From an uncultured Bacilli bacterium (lineage in GTDB: Bacteria > Bacillota_I > Bacilli_A > RF39 > UBA660), in contig CAJUIY010000001.1 in NCBI GenBank assembly GCA_910586865.1, positions 1-64,000 on the forward strand: 64,000 nt of DNA, written 5' to 3'. The position numbers were made by a program, and so were the translations under genes. Of the stretch, positions 35,055 through 43,545 are shown in pieces. Each line of letters starts with the position of its first letter. Position 1 is the first letter of the stretch. Below the pieces are notes generated by a model, which did not search any database, was not told the origin of the DNA, and saw only the letters and a list, made by a program, of their open reading frames with translations.

Positions 35055-36008
35055 TTATTCCACCTCCTGTGTCTCTCTATATTTTTTGACGGTCAAATCT
35101 AAATCATCCACTAATTTCATTGCTTCATCAAAACTCTTAAACTTAACCCCACTAGCAAATTTATGTCCTCCACCATGATATTTTTCTGCCACCTGATTAA
35201 TTTCTGGTCCACGAGAACGAATTGAAACTCTTATCAAATCATTTTTCACATCCTCTGTTATCGTTAACCATACATAAACTTCTTCAATAAAATTAAAATT
35301 ATTTACCATATTTCCAGCCGAAGCGGAATCCACTTCCAATTCATTAATTATTTGATCCGTTATTTTGATATACCCTACTCCATTTTCGGTTACTTCCATA
35401 TGAGTTGACATATATCCCTCTAATCGAACTTCTCTTAATGGTCTTTGATACATTCTTTGATATACTTCATTGATACTAAATGGATAATGTTCTAAATAAT
35501 AGGATACCAATTGAAAAGTTTTGGAAGTAGAACTATCAAATAGGAATCGGTTTGAGTCTGCAACTAAACCAATAAATAGAGTTCTGGCAATCGAAATATT
35601 ACAGAATAATTTCGTTTCCTTTAATAAATCCATAATTATTTCGCAGACAGAAGATTTTTCATCCTCAATCAACTCCAAATCACAAAATTTTTCAATAAAT
35701 GGATGATGATCAATTTTAATCATTTTACTAAATCCATCAAAACTAGGTATATCTACTCGTCTTTGATCTGGAGTATCTAAAACAATTAATAAAGCATCTT
35801 GATAATTTTCGTACTTATCTAACGCTCCAATATATTTAAACTTATTACTTCCCGTTCCAACGGCAGATACCTTTTTATCTGAAAAAGTTAGACGAATAGA
35901 ATCTCTTAAAGCGATTTGGCTTGCCATCGCATCCGGATCGACTCCTATATGTCTTGCGATTACAATGGTATCATATTTTTTTATCTCTTTTACTATTTTT
36001 TTATACAT
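35055..36008 (-). CDS. nrnA: DHH-family phosphoesterase (NrnA-like)
   Basis: A bifunctional oligoribonuclease/pAp phosphatase of the DHH-DHHA1 type. Motifs: 'HIGVDPDAMAS' (DxD), 'VLDTPDQRR', 'KIDHHPFIEKF' (DHH) and the C-terminal DHHA1 block 'IRVSIRSRGPEINQVAEKYHGGGHKFASG'. NrnA degrades nanoRNAs and recycles pAp. ATG 36008 (MYKKIVKE) lies 5 bp after the ackA stop codon; the longer ATG at 36047 overlaps ackA and is unlikely. It is probably in one transcript ackA-nrnA-engB. Confidence 0.88.
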   Translation of the reverse strand: MYKKIVKEIKKYDTIVIARHIGVDPDAMASQIALRDSIRLTFSDKKVSAVGTGSNKFKYIGALDKYENYQDALLIVLDTPDQRRVDIPSFDGFSKMIKIDHHPFIEKFCDLELIEDEKSSVCEIIMDLLKETKLFCNISIARTLFIGLVADSNRFLFDSSTSKTFQLVSYYLEHYPFSINEVYQRMYQRPLREVRLEGYMSTHMEVTENGVGYIKITDQIINELEVDSASAGNMVNNFNFIEEVYVWLTITEDVKNDLIRVSIRSRGPEINQVAEKYHGGGHKFASGVKFKSFDEAMKLVDDLDLTVKKYRETQEVE

Positions 36009-36012
36009 ACCT

Positions 36013-37194
36013 TTACCTATTAATAAATGATACGGTATCTCTAGCAATCATTAATTCTTCATTCGCCGGAATGACATATACTAAAGCTTTTGAATCATTT
36101 GTATTAATCTTTCTAATCTCACCACGGAAATTATTTTTTTCTTTGTCTATTTTTATTCCAAGGCAAGATAATTTTTCAACAATTTTTTCTCTTATTCCTA
36201 TATTATTTTCTCCAATACCAGCAGTAAAGACTAAAACATCTACTCCACCAAGCAAAACATAATATTGAGCAATATAAGAGACAACCGTTCTACAATATTT
36301 CTCTCGTGCTAAAATACATCTTTCATTTCCTTCTTCAATTCCCTTTTCAATATCTCTAGCATCCGAGCTTACTTCGCTCAATCCTAAAAGACCAGAACGA
36401 TGATTCAAATCATCAATCACTTCCAAAGCATTTTTCCCTTCTTGTTCCATGATATACGGAATAATAGAAGGATCTACACTTCCCGATCTTGTTCCCATCA
36501 TAATACCAGAAAGTGGAGTAAATCCCATAGAGGTATCTACACTTTTTCCATCTTTTATCGCACAAACAGAACCACCACCACCTAAATGACAAGCAATGAT
36601 TCTTAAATCTTTTCTACCTTCTAATTCTTCTATTTTAGAAACTAAATAACGATAACTAGTTCCATGAGCTCCATACTTTCTAACATGATAATTTTCATAC
36701 CAATCATAAGGAACTGGATATAGATAATTTTCAGGTTCTAAATCTTGATGAAAAGAGGTATCAAAAACAGCTACCATTAAGGTATTTGGTAATACTTCTT
36801 TAAAAGCTCTCATAACAAGTACATCATCTGGATTATGTAGAGGAGCAAAATCCCTAATTTCATCAATATCCTCAATTACCTTATCTGTAATCAAAATCGA
36901 ATCCTTATACTTATAAGCTCCCGATACCACTCGATGTCCAATACCATCGATTTCATCTAAAGAATGAATAATATTAAGTGCAATTAATTTATCTAGTAAC
37001 ACCTTAACAGCAATCTCTTGATTGGGAAGATCAATTTCTTCTTTTATTTTTTCATTGTTAAATTGAATCGTATAGAAACTACCATCAATCCCTATTCGTT
37101 CAAACAATCCACTGGCAATCACACTTTCATCATTCATTTCCAATAAACTAAATTTTAAAGTACTACTGCCTGCATTTACTGATATTATTTTCAT
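36013..37194 (-). CDS. ackA: Acetate kinase
   Basis: AckA interconverts acetate plus ATP with acetyl phosphate plus ADP, giving ATP during fermentation. The 393-residue protein has 'ISVNAGSSTLKFSLLEM', 'GHRVVSGA', 'FDTSFHQDLEPENYLYPVPYDWYE', 'RKYGAHGTSYRYL', 'ACHLGGGGSVCAI' and 'TAGIGENN'. AAGGAAGTG precedes the ATG. No phosphotransacetylase gene is adjacent. A fermentative metabolism is therefore likely. Confidence 0.97.
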   Translation of the reverse strand: MKIISVNAGSSTLKFSLLEMNDESVIASGLFERIGIDGSFYTIQFNNEKIKEEIDLPNQEIAVKVLLDKLIALNIIHSLDEIDGIGHRVVSGAYKYKDSILITDKVIEDIDEIRDFAPLHNPDDVLVMRAFKEVLPNTLMVAVFDTSFHQDLEPENYLYPVPYDWYENYHVRKYGAHGTSYRYLVSKIEELEGRKDLRIIACHLGGGGSVCAIKDGKSVDTSMGFTPLSGIMMGTRSGSVDPSIIPYIMEQEGKNALEVIDDLNHRSGLLGLSEVSSDARDIEKGIEEGNERCILAREKYCRTVVSYIAQYYVLLGGVDVLVFTAGIGENNIGIREKIVEKLSCLGIKIDKEKNNFRGEIRKINTNDSKALVYVIPANEELMIARDTVSFINR

Positions 37195-37264
37195 TTTTGC
37201 ACTTCCTTTCTATATTTATTATACTATATCTTTTCCTTTTTTCATACTAAATTTATGCTTTTTC

Positions 37265-37303
37265 CAAAAACAAAAGATAGCCCCTAATAAGGTCTATCTT
37301 TTA
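37265..37303 (-). terminator. Terminator of the SASP gene
   Basis: On the minus strand AAAAGATAG and CTATCTTTT form a long stem around TTATTAG, followed by G and TTTTT. It lies about 10 bp after the SASP stop codon. Confidence 0.75.
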
Positions 37304-37311
37304 AGCTATCA

Positions 37312-37524
37312 TTACTTATTGTTGTAGCTTCCACTAACTTGGTTAAGTCCATTTTGAACTAAACGTCTTGTAATTTCACCACCAACTGATCCGTTTGCAC
37401 GAGAAGTAGCATCTGGTCCTAAATTTACACCTAATTCGTTAGCTATTTCATATTTCATTTTTTCAATAGCTTGTTTAGCTCCTGGAACTCTCATTTTCAT
37501 TGAGCTGTTTGAGTTGTTATTCAT
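37312..37524 (-). CDS. Alpha/beta-type small acid-soluble spore protein
   Basis: SASPs coat and protect DNA in the dormant spore and are degraded by the GPR protease on germination. The 70-residue protein has '[32 protein letters not shown]' with the GPR site around YEIANE, and the second conserved block '[13 protein letters not shown]'. ATG 37524 follows AGGAGGTG; the upstream ATG at 37533 lies on the ribosome binding site. It is adjacent to thiI, the Bacillus sspA-thiI-ezrA order. Confidence 0.95.
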   Translation of the reverse strand: MNNNSNSSMKMRVPGAKQAIEKMKYEIANELGVNLGPDATSRANGSVGGEITRRLVQNGLNQVSGSYNNK

Positions 37525-37547
37525 TTGTTTCACCTCCTATACACTTA

Positions 37548-37576
37548 TAGATTGTGAAATTTTTTGAATTTCATAC
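37548..37576 (-). promoter_or_regulatory. Candidate sigma-G promoter of the SASP gene
   Basis: On the minus strand GTATGA (37576-37571, fits GNATRA), a 16-base spacer and CAATCTA (37554-37548, six of seven to CATNCTA) resemble a forespore sigma-G promoter. The spacer is a little shorter than the usual 17-18. Confidence 0.4.
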
Positions 37577-37600
37577 ACAATATTTATTGGAAATTTATTC

Positions 37601-38785
37601 CTATAAAATTTTCTCAAATTCAGCTTCGAAATCAGTTATCGTCATATGTTTTACTTCTTGAACTGTTTCTTCTATTAAACTTTTAAAATCAAAACGTTCT
37701 TCCATTTTCATACAAGCTTCTAACTTTGGATTAATAACAGGATGTTTTGGTACAAAGACGGTACAACAATCTTCAAATGGTAAAATACTAATATCATAAG
37801 TATCAATTTTTTTAGCAATATCTATAATTTCCAACTTATCCAAACAAGCAACAGGACGAATAATAGGTAAATTAGTTACTTCATTAATTACATTCATACT
37901 CGATAAGGTTTGTGAAGCCACTTGTCCAATACTTTCTCCATTTACAATTACTAATGCATCTAACTGTTTTGCCAATAATTCCATAATTCGGTACATCATT
38001 CGCCTCATAATTGTAATACCATAGTCTTTATCCACATTTTTATAAATTTCTTCTTGAATTTTTGTAAAATTAACAATATGTAGATTTATTTTATTAGAAT
38101 ATTTTGCCAATTTTTTACATAAATCAATTACCTTATTTCTTGCTTCTAGACTGGTATGAGGAATCGCCTCAAAATAAACAGCATCTACTAAAACTCCTCG
38201 CTTCATTGCAAGATAACCAGCAACAGGAGAATCGATACCACCACTTAACATTAAAAGTGCTTTTTTTTGAACTCCTAAGGGATATCCGCCACATCCTTTA
38301 TAACCATTTGTATAAATATAAGATTTACCTGGTCGAACTTCAATTTGAATCAAAACTTCAGGATAATGCACATCTACTGCTATCTGATCTATATTTTTTA
38401 ATAAATAAGAACCAATCATAGGATTTATCTCTGTACTTTGGTAAGGAAACGACTTATCACTTCTTTTGGTTTCAACCTTAAAAGTCTTAAAAGTTTGATT
38501 TTTCATTAATTCTAATACTGTTTCTTTGATAGTATCTATATTAGTATCCACAATATACGCAATATGATACATATGAATACCAAAGATATGATTTAATATA
38601 TCTTTTATTTTTTCAATATCTTCTTCTTGAAATTTAATATACATTCTAGAAATATCTTTTGTAATAGTAACATCATAATTTTTTAATTTATTTTTAATAT
38701 TTTGATACAAAGTATTCACAAAAAAATTTCGATTTCCTTTTTTTGTGGTTAATTCTCCATATTTAATTAAAATAACTCTTTCCAT
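37601..38785 (-). CDS. thiI: tRNA 4-thiouridine synthetase ThiI
   Basis: ThiI puts sulfur on U8 of tRNA and can serve thiazole synthesis. The protein (about 394 residues) has an N-terminal ferredoxin-like/THUMP region ('KYGELTTKKGNRNFF') and the PP-loop domain with 'LMLSGGIDSPVAGYLAMKRG' and 'CCTVFVPKHP' (Cys for persulfide chemistry). It lacks the rhodanese domain of the E. coli enzyme, as in Bacillus. ATG 38785 with GGAG eight bases upstream is preferred to GTG codons before it. The usual NifZ desulfurase partner gene is not adjacent. Confidence 0.95.
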   Translation of the reverse strand: MERVILIKYGELTTKKGNRNFFVNTLYQNIKNKLKNYDVTITKDISRMYIKFQEEDIEKIKDILNHIFGIHMYHIAYIVDTNIDTIKETVLELMKNQTFKTFKVETKRSDKSFPYQSTEINPMIGSYLLKNIDQIAVDVHYPEVLIQIEVRPGKSYIYTNGYKGCGGYPLGVQKKALLMLSGGIDSPVAGYLAMKRGVLVDAVYFEAIPHTSLEARNKVIDLCKKLAKYSNKINLHIVNFTKIQEEIYKNVDKDYGITIMRRMMYRIMELLAKQLDALVIVNGESIGQVASQTLSSMNVINEVTNLPIIRPVACLDKLEIIDIAKKIDTYDISILPFEDCCTVFVPKHPVINPKLEACMKMEERFDFKSLIEETVQEVKHMTITDFEAEFEKIL

Positions 38786-38837
38786 CTTCACCACTCCGAA
38801 TGTCTTTATTATATAATAATTTTAAAATTTTTCATAG

Positions 38838-38860
38838 AAAAAAGGACTTAAATCCTTTTA
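38838..38860 (-). terminator. Terminator of ezrA
   Basis: On the minus strand AAAAGGATTTAAGTCCTTTT is a palindrome followed by TTCTATG. It lies a few bases after the ezrA stop codon. Confidence 0.6.
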
Positions 38861-38865
38861 TTTTT

Positions 38866-40578
38866 CTATTTATCATAGAGAGCCAACATTTTACGGTATA
38901 TTCCCTCATCCGCAATAGAACATGTTTTTAAAACTAAATCCAAAGATTTCTTATATTCTCCTTTATAAAAATAGTCTTCTGCTTGAGAAATTCCTTCATC
39001 TACTTCTTTATAATAAGCTCGAAACCGATTCCCATAAACAATTGACTTTTCAGCTAGTATCGCTGTTTTTACCATTTCATTAGTTGTATGATATAATTTT
39101 AATACCAAATCACGTGCTGTATCAACTCTAGTGTTTAGTGTTTTAATCACGATTGGCTTTCTCTCTAGCTCTTTAATCACTTCTGCCATCGCTTCATTCG
39201 CTTCTTTTAATTCCACAAAATAAATATCTGAAATAATAGGCAATTTATAACTACGCATTTTATTTTTTGATTCTTTTAAGAAATGTTCAATATCATTTAG
39301 TTGTTCTCTTGCTCTTAATTCGTCATCATACATATTTCCAAGAGACTTTAAGGAAATATCCAAATCTTCTTCCATTTTTCGAAGTCGAAGCATCAAATCT
39401 TCTATCTCCTTATGTAACATAGAATAAGGAGCAGATAGATTTTCTAATTTCTTCATCAAATTAGCATAATCATCATTAATTACCATTAACACTTTTTTTA
39501 CATCATGTATAATTTTGATATCATTCTCTTCTAAATCATACATATTCTTAATATCATCTAATTGATTATAAATATCTTCTACTATTTTATTCGTTTTATT
39601 TAATTTTTTACTAAAATCTTTTTCAATTTCTTCAAATACTTTCCTACTTAATCTTTCTTTTTCAAAGTCAACAAATAAAGAATCTAAATAATCTAAAATT
39701 GTTTTCAATTCAAACATACAATCTGTTAGATTTAGAACTTTAATCTTATCTAAAATACCATCTACATTTTTTTGAGACTCCTCAATATTATAATCGATAT
39801 TTAAATATTCCAAAGAATATTCTTCTTTCTCCATTGCTTTTACAGTATCATCGATTTCTTTTATTCTTTTAGGAATTAATTGTTTTGCCATTAGAAGCAA
39901 GTCTGGCATTTCCTCGACAACGATTGCCATATGATCAATCATTGCATCTAGAGCCTTCACTATTTTTACTACTTCTATGTAATCATTTGCTTCCATTACT
40001 TTTTCAAAATCCAAAAACTTCTTTTCAATATTTTCTAACTGTAATTCAACTGCTTCTTGCATATCATCATATAGATTTTTATGATTTTGGTAAGAAGAAT
40101 TTAGTTTTCGATATTTTGTCTTTAATTTTGTAATAATACTTCTATACTTTTCCTCACTTAAAGTAATATCTTTAATCTGCTCCAATAAATAATTAGATTT
40201 CTCTCTTGCTTTACAAATTTCTAATTCTGCTTGAGCAATTTGTTCAATACACTTTTTATAATCTCTTTTTTCTAGTGAAGAATCTAATTCAATTAAAATA
40301 TCATCAATCAATAAAATATTCTTTTCTTTAATCGTTGTAAATTTCTCATTCCACTCATTGTATTTTTCTTCCATCATATCATTCTTTATAATAGGTTCTA
40401 TTTTAGATAGCTCTAATGGTACAGGAGTACTTAATACTTTATTTTTCTCAACTTCTAAACGCTGTGCCATCTTTTCATAAGTATTTTTAATTTTTTTTCG
40501 AATAAATAAAAAGCAAAGTAGAAGAATAATAAAACAAACGAAAACGATTGTACTAATCACTAAAATTTGTCCTTCCAT
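38866..40578 (-). CDS. ezrA: Septation ring formation regulator EzrA
   Basis: EzrA is a membrane-anchored spectrin-like protein that restrains FtsZ ring formation and, with GpsB, moves PBP1. The 570-residue protein has one N-terminal membrane helix (about 7-27) followed by about 530 residues of coiled coil with the family's charged heptad pattern, and 'YFYKGEYKKSLDLVLKTCSIADEG' at the C-terminus, typical of EzrA. ATG 40578 follows AGAGGTGG; the upstream GTG is inside the site. Its partners gpsB and ponA are in this window. Confidence 0.93.
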   Translation of the reverse strand: MEGQILVISTIVFVCFIILLLCFLFIRKKIKNTYEKMAQRLEVEKNKVLSTPVPLELSKIEPIIKNDMMEEKYNEWNEKFTTIKEKNILLIDDILIELDSSLEKRDYKKCIEQIAQAELEICKAREKSNYLLEQIKDITLSEEKYRSIITKLKTKYRKLNSSYQNHKNLYDDMQEAVELQLENIEKKFLDFEKVMEANDYIEVVKIVKALDAMIDHMAIVVEEMPDLLLMAKQLIPKRIKEIDDTVKAMEKEEYSLEYLNIDYNIEESQKNVDGILDKIKVLNLTDCMFELKTILDYLDSLFVDFEKERLSRKVFEEIEKDFSKKLNKTNKIVEDIYNQLDDIKNMYDLEENDIKIIHDVKKVLMVINDDYANLMKKLENLSAPYSMLHKEIEDLMLRLRKMEEDLDISLKSLGNMYDDELRAREQLNDIEHFLKESKNKMRSYKLPIISDIYFVELKEANEAMAEVIKELERKPIVIKTLNTRVDTARDLVLKLYHTTNEMVKTAILAEKSIVYGNRFRAYYKEVDEGISQAEDYFYKGEYKKSLDLVLKTCSIADEGIYRKMLALYDK

Positions 40579-40772
40579 TCTATCCACCTCTTATCATATA
40601 TTTTATTGTAACACAAGTATTTCTCTTTTTCTACAAATTTCCACAAATTGTTAAAAATTACTATTCTCATTTTATTAGAATACCCAAAACTAAAAGAAAG
40701 CATTATAAAATAATAGGAAACCTAATAATTTTTCAAGAGCCTAAAAAAAATGGAATCATGAAATTTCATTTC

Positions 40773-41525
40773 TTAATTAGATGGAAAGATATTCTTTGTT
40801 ATCTTTTTTACTTTTTGTACTTCTTTTTCGATTTTTTTCAATTTTTCTATAGGTGATATCACCATATCCTCTGAAATCTGTTTAATAGGAGTGTGAGTTG
40901 TTAACATACCATTTTCTAGTGCTATTAACCTATCCTGATAAGTAAATTCTCCTTTATTATCTAATGAAACCGTCTTTCCAGCAGTTGTTTTTTGAAACTT
41001 CGACCAAATACCATATTCTAAATCAATAATATCTGTTTTAATGCCCTTCTTTTGTGTTTCCAAAACTACATGAGATATTAACTCTATATCCGTTAAAGAT
41101 AATTCACATATTTTTTTATAAGCTTTTTCAATTTCAATTGGAAAGGATAATCCTAATAAATAGTTCGATAAATCTTCTTCATTTGGTAGCATAGAAACAC
41201 TATCTTTTATCATTTCAGATTGATTAGTAACAGACAAGGAAAAGTTATTTTCTTCATTTAATATAGTAAAAACACATTTTCGCATTTCAAAATAACATTT
41301 GAAGATATAATCATGATTAAAACAAATGGTACAAGATTCTGTTTTATCAATACCAGCTAATTTTAATAAATATCCAAATTGCTCAGCTGTATTCTCTCTA
41401 CAACCATTCTTAGCATAACCTTGAGATAACCATTTAGCAATATTTTCTTTTGCTTCATAATTTTCAAATTTTACTATTGGTATCTCCATCTTTTCATTAT
41501 GTAATGTTTTATTAAATAAAGTCAT
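40773..41525 (-). CDS. Hypothetical protein, 250 residues
   Basis: Not recognised. A mixed, mostly soluble protein with four or more cysteines in the first half ('GCRENTAEQ', 'CTICFNHDYIFKCYFEMRKC'), a middle helical part and a basic, Lys/Glu-rich C-terminus that looks like a coiled coil. No signal peptide or membrane helix. GGGAG precedes the ATG. It stands alone between ezrA and the decayed dnaJ region. Confidence 0.5.
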   Translation of the reverse strand: MTLFNKTLHNEKMEIPIVKFENYEAKENIAKWLSQGYAKNGCRENTAEQFGYLLKLAGIDKTESCTICFNHDYIFKCYFEMRKCVFTILNEENNFSLSVTNQSEMIKDSVSMLPNEEDLSNYLLGLSFPIEIEKAYKKICELSLTDIELISHVVLETQKKGIKTDIIDLEYGIWSKFQKTTAGKTVSLDNKGEFTYQDRLIALENGMLTTHTPIKQISEDMVISPIEKLKKIEKEVQKVKKITKNIFPSN

Positions 41526-41679
41526 TATATTTCTCCCTCTTTCATAATATCCCTAATTACTTCATTTCTTTTCTACTAATAGAATAGCATTTTTCGTTTT
41601 TGATGATAACTAAATTTTATCATTTATTCTACATCTATAAATACTAAAACACTATACAAACAAGAAAGAAGATAGACCA

Positions 41680-42060
41680 ATGAATATCTACTTTAGGAGT
41701 AAGAGGGAATGCAATAGAACAAGAAATTAAAAAGCTTTCCGAAATAAGGTGAAAAAATACCACCCTGATATCAATCCAACAAAAGAAGCAGAAGATGAAA
41801 TAAGAAAAATTACGGAAGCCTATGAAATATTATCAAACGTTGAAAAAAGAAAGTCTTATGATGATGAATTAAAAAGAAATAATAGAATACATTTTGAAGA
41901 ACAACCCAACAGTACTCAATCTAATCCTTATACTTCTTATTCGGAAGAAAGAGATGAAAGTGATTTTGAGGATTGGATTAAAATCTATTTAAAATCTTAC
42001 GTTCCATGGACAATAAGAAGAATGCTGACAAACATAGAATCTTTAAAGAAGAAAACATAA
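41680..42060 (+). pseudogene. Decayed DnaJ-like gene
   Basis: The J-domain is readable only across frames. An ATG at 41680 begins it, then '[14 protein letters not shown]' is in a second frame, and '[35 protein letters not shown]' with the HPD motif follows in a third frame; a single missing A in the AAAAA run explains the second shift. The remaining ORF from GTG 41749 encodes 103 residues, with an unusual C-terminal tail. An intact DnaJ-like gene exists at 56282. It is probably a pseudogene, since the truncated J-domain lacks helix I and most of helix II. Confidence 0.65.
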
Positions 42061-42163
42061 CTTCTGATTACATACCATATTATTTGTAGATTTCTCTAAA
42101 TAATCTTTCAATTCACAATCCCAATATTCTTTTGAAGAAGAGCAAAATATAAAACCCAAGATT

Positions 42164-42182
42164 AAAAAAGGGTGGTACCGCC
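42164..42182 (+). promoter_or_regulatory. Possible T-box antiterminator remnant
   Basis: AAAAAAGGGTGGTACCGCC matches the conserved T-box core (AGGGTGGNACCGCG). I cannot find a matching Stem I, specifier loop or terminator around it, and no aminoacyl-tRNA synthetase gene follows, so it is more likely a relic than an active switch. Confidence 0.35.
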
Positions 42183-42205
42183 ATAAAAATAATTTTATAA
42201 AACAC

Positions 42206-42234
42206 TTGATATTTCAACCATTTTATCATATAAT
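42206..42234 (+). promoter_or_regulatory. Sigma-A-type promoter of rpsD
   Basis: TTGATA (42206-42211), a 17-base spacer and a perfect TATAAT (42229-42234) precede rpsD. Transcription would start about 42241, giving a leader of about 145 nt. Confidence 0.75.
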
Positions 42235-42240
42235 TAATAC

Positions 42241-42386
42241 TGCATATTGACTTAGATGGCAAATTTAGAGTTCTTTAATGTGTTATTTATCGTTTAGTAA
42301 CTGAAGCCATTAGGTGAAAAATAACTCCCTAAAGTTCGACTAAGTTAGATTTAAGTATATGTAATATTTTAGAAAGGAGAAATATT
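42241..42386 (+). promoter_or_regulatory. Structured rpsD leader (candidate S4 autoregulation site)
   Basis: The 145-nt untranslated leader contains ACTTAG (near 42250) and CTAAGT (near 42342), which could close a long-range helix around several smaller stems. In Bacillus the rpsD leader binds S4 to repress its own synthesis. Length and position agree, but I could not test the pseudoknot. Confidence 0.45.
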
Positions 42387-42989
42387 ATGTCAAGATATAC
42401 TGGATCAGAATATAAAAGAGCTCGTCGTGTTGGTTTTTCCATATCTGAAACGGGAAAAGAATTAGCTCGTCGTCCATATGGTCCTGGTCAACATGGTAAT
42501 GCTCGTAAGGGTAAATTATCAGACTACGGAATCCAATTAAAAGAAAAACAAAAAGTTAGATTTATGTATGGATTAAGTGAAAGACAATTTAGAAAGACAT
42601 TTGATGAAGCTTCTAAAATAAAAGGTATTCATGGTACAAACTTCTTAAGACTATTAGAATCTAGACTTGATAATTTAGTTTATAGAACTGGATTTGCATC
42701 AACAAGACGTGGTGCTAGACAATTAGTAAATCATGGTCATGTTACGGTTAATGGAAAAAAAGTAGATATTCCATCTTATCGAGTAAAAGTTGGAGATGTT
42801 ATTTCTTTAAAAGAAAAAGACAAAGAGCTTAAAATAGTATTAGATTCTTTAGCAAAAGTAGTAAAAAGAGTGGAATTCATTAACTACGATGATAAGAAAA
42901 TGGAAGCTACTTATGTTAGATTACCTGAGAGAAGTGAACTTAATGCTGATATTAATGAATCATTAATCGTTGAATTCTATAACAAATAA
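42387..42989 (+). CDS. rpsD: 30S ribosomal protein S4
   Basis: S4 nucleates 30S assembly and binds 16S rRNA. The 200-residue protein has '[23 protein letters not shown]', '[41 protein letters not shown]' and the S4 RNA-binding block '[38 protein letters not shown]'. The N-terminal zinc-binding cysteines are absent, the usual zinc-free form. AAAGGAG precedes the ATG. Confidence 0.98.
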   Translation: MSRYTGSEYKRARRVGFSISETGKELARRPYGPGQHGNARKGKLSDYGIQLKEKQKVRFMYGLSERQFRKTFDEASKIKGIHGTNFLRLLESRLDNLVYRTGFASTRRGARQLVNHGHVTVNGKKVDIPSYRVKVGDVISLKEKDKELKIVLDSLAKVVKRVEFINYDDKKMEATYVRLPERSELNADINESLIVEFYNK

Positions 42990-43015
42990 AACTTGGAAAT
43001 TCCAAGTTTTTTTAT
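42988..43015 (+). terminator. Terminator of rpsD
   Basis: AACTTGGA and TCCAAGTT form an 8-bp stem with a 3-base loop, followed by a run of Ts, directly after the stop codon. The A-rich left flank could also stop the convergent transcript. Confidence 0.85.
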
Positions 43016-43545
43016 TTTTCTAACTCTATGTTACAACAATTTTCAATTTTTATTTTGGATAAATCACTAGTTAAATCGGTCTTCTTAATAAGATGATATA
43101 AAGCTTTAATAACCGCTCCATGTGCTACTACTAATATTCTTTGATTACCATAATTTTCTTCTAAATCCATTAAAAATTCTTTACATCTTTTCATTAAATC
43201 CTGAATCGGTTCTACCTTATCTTCTTTATAATTTAAGAAGTAATCCCAGTACTTTTTAGAATCATAAAGGTCTACACTCTTTCCTTCTAAATTTCCTAAA
43301 TTCCGTTCTTCTAGTCTTTTATCAACTTGAATTAAAACTCTATCTCCTACTAGAATCATGGCTGTTTCTACGGTTCGCATTAAAGGAGAAGTAAAACAGA
43401 TATCAAAATTCATATCTTTTAACTCATCCTTCAACTTGTAACACTCTCTTCTACCAGTATCATTTAAAGGAATATTACTTTTTCCTTGGAGAATTTTCCT
43501 TTCATTATATTCTGTTGTTCCATGTCTCACTAATACAATTTTCAC
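43012..43545 (-). CDS. Histidine phosphatase (phosphoglycerate-mutase-like)
   Basis: A 177-residue histidine phosphatase. 'LVRHGTTEYNERKILQGKSNIPLNDTGRREC' has the RHG motif with the catalytic His, 'FTSPLMRTVETA' follows, and 'ILVVAHGAVIKAL' supplies the second His. It is of cofactor-dependent type but short; phosphoglycerate mutase and cobalamin/nucleotide phosphatases are alternatives. GTG is the start, with GGAGG six bases upstream; it overlaps the previous stop codon by one base (TAGTG). Confidence 0.85.
   Translation of the reverse strand: MKIVLVRHGTTEYNERKILQGKSNIPLNDTGRRECYKLKDELKDMNFDICFTSPLMRTVETAMILVGDRVLIQVDKRLEERNLGNLEGKSVDLYDSKKYWDYFLNYKEDKVEPIQDLMKRCKEFLMDLEENYGNQRILVVAHGAVIKALYHLIKKTDLTSDLSKIKIENCCNIELEK

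Noticed and set aside
42061..42165. Minus-strand frame reading 'EYWDCELKDYLEK' as a gene end
   Set aside because: It has no start codon with a ribosome binding site, and the sequence lies in a leader region; too short to support.
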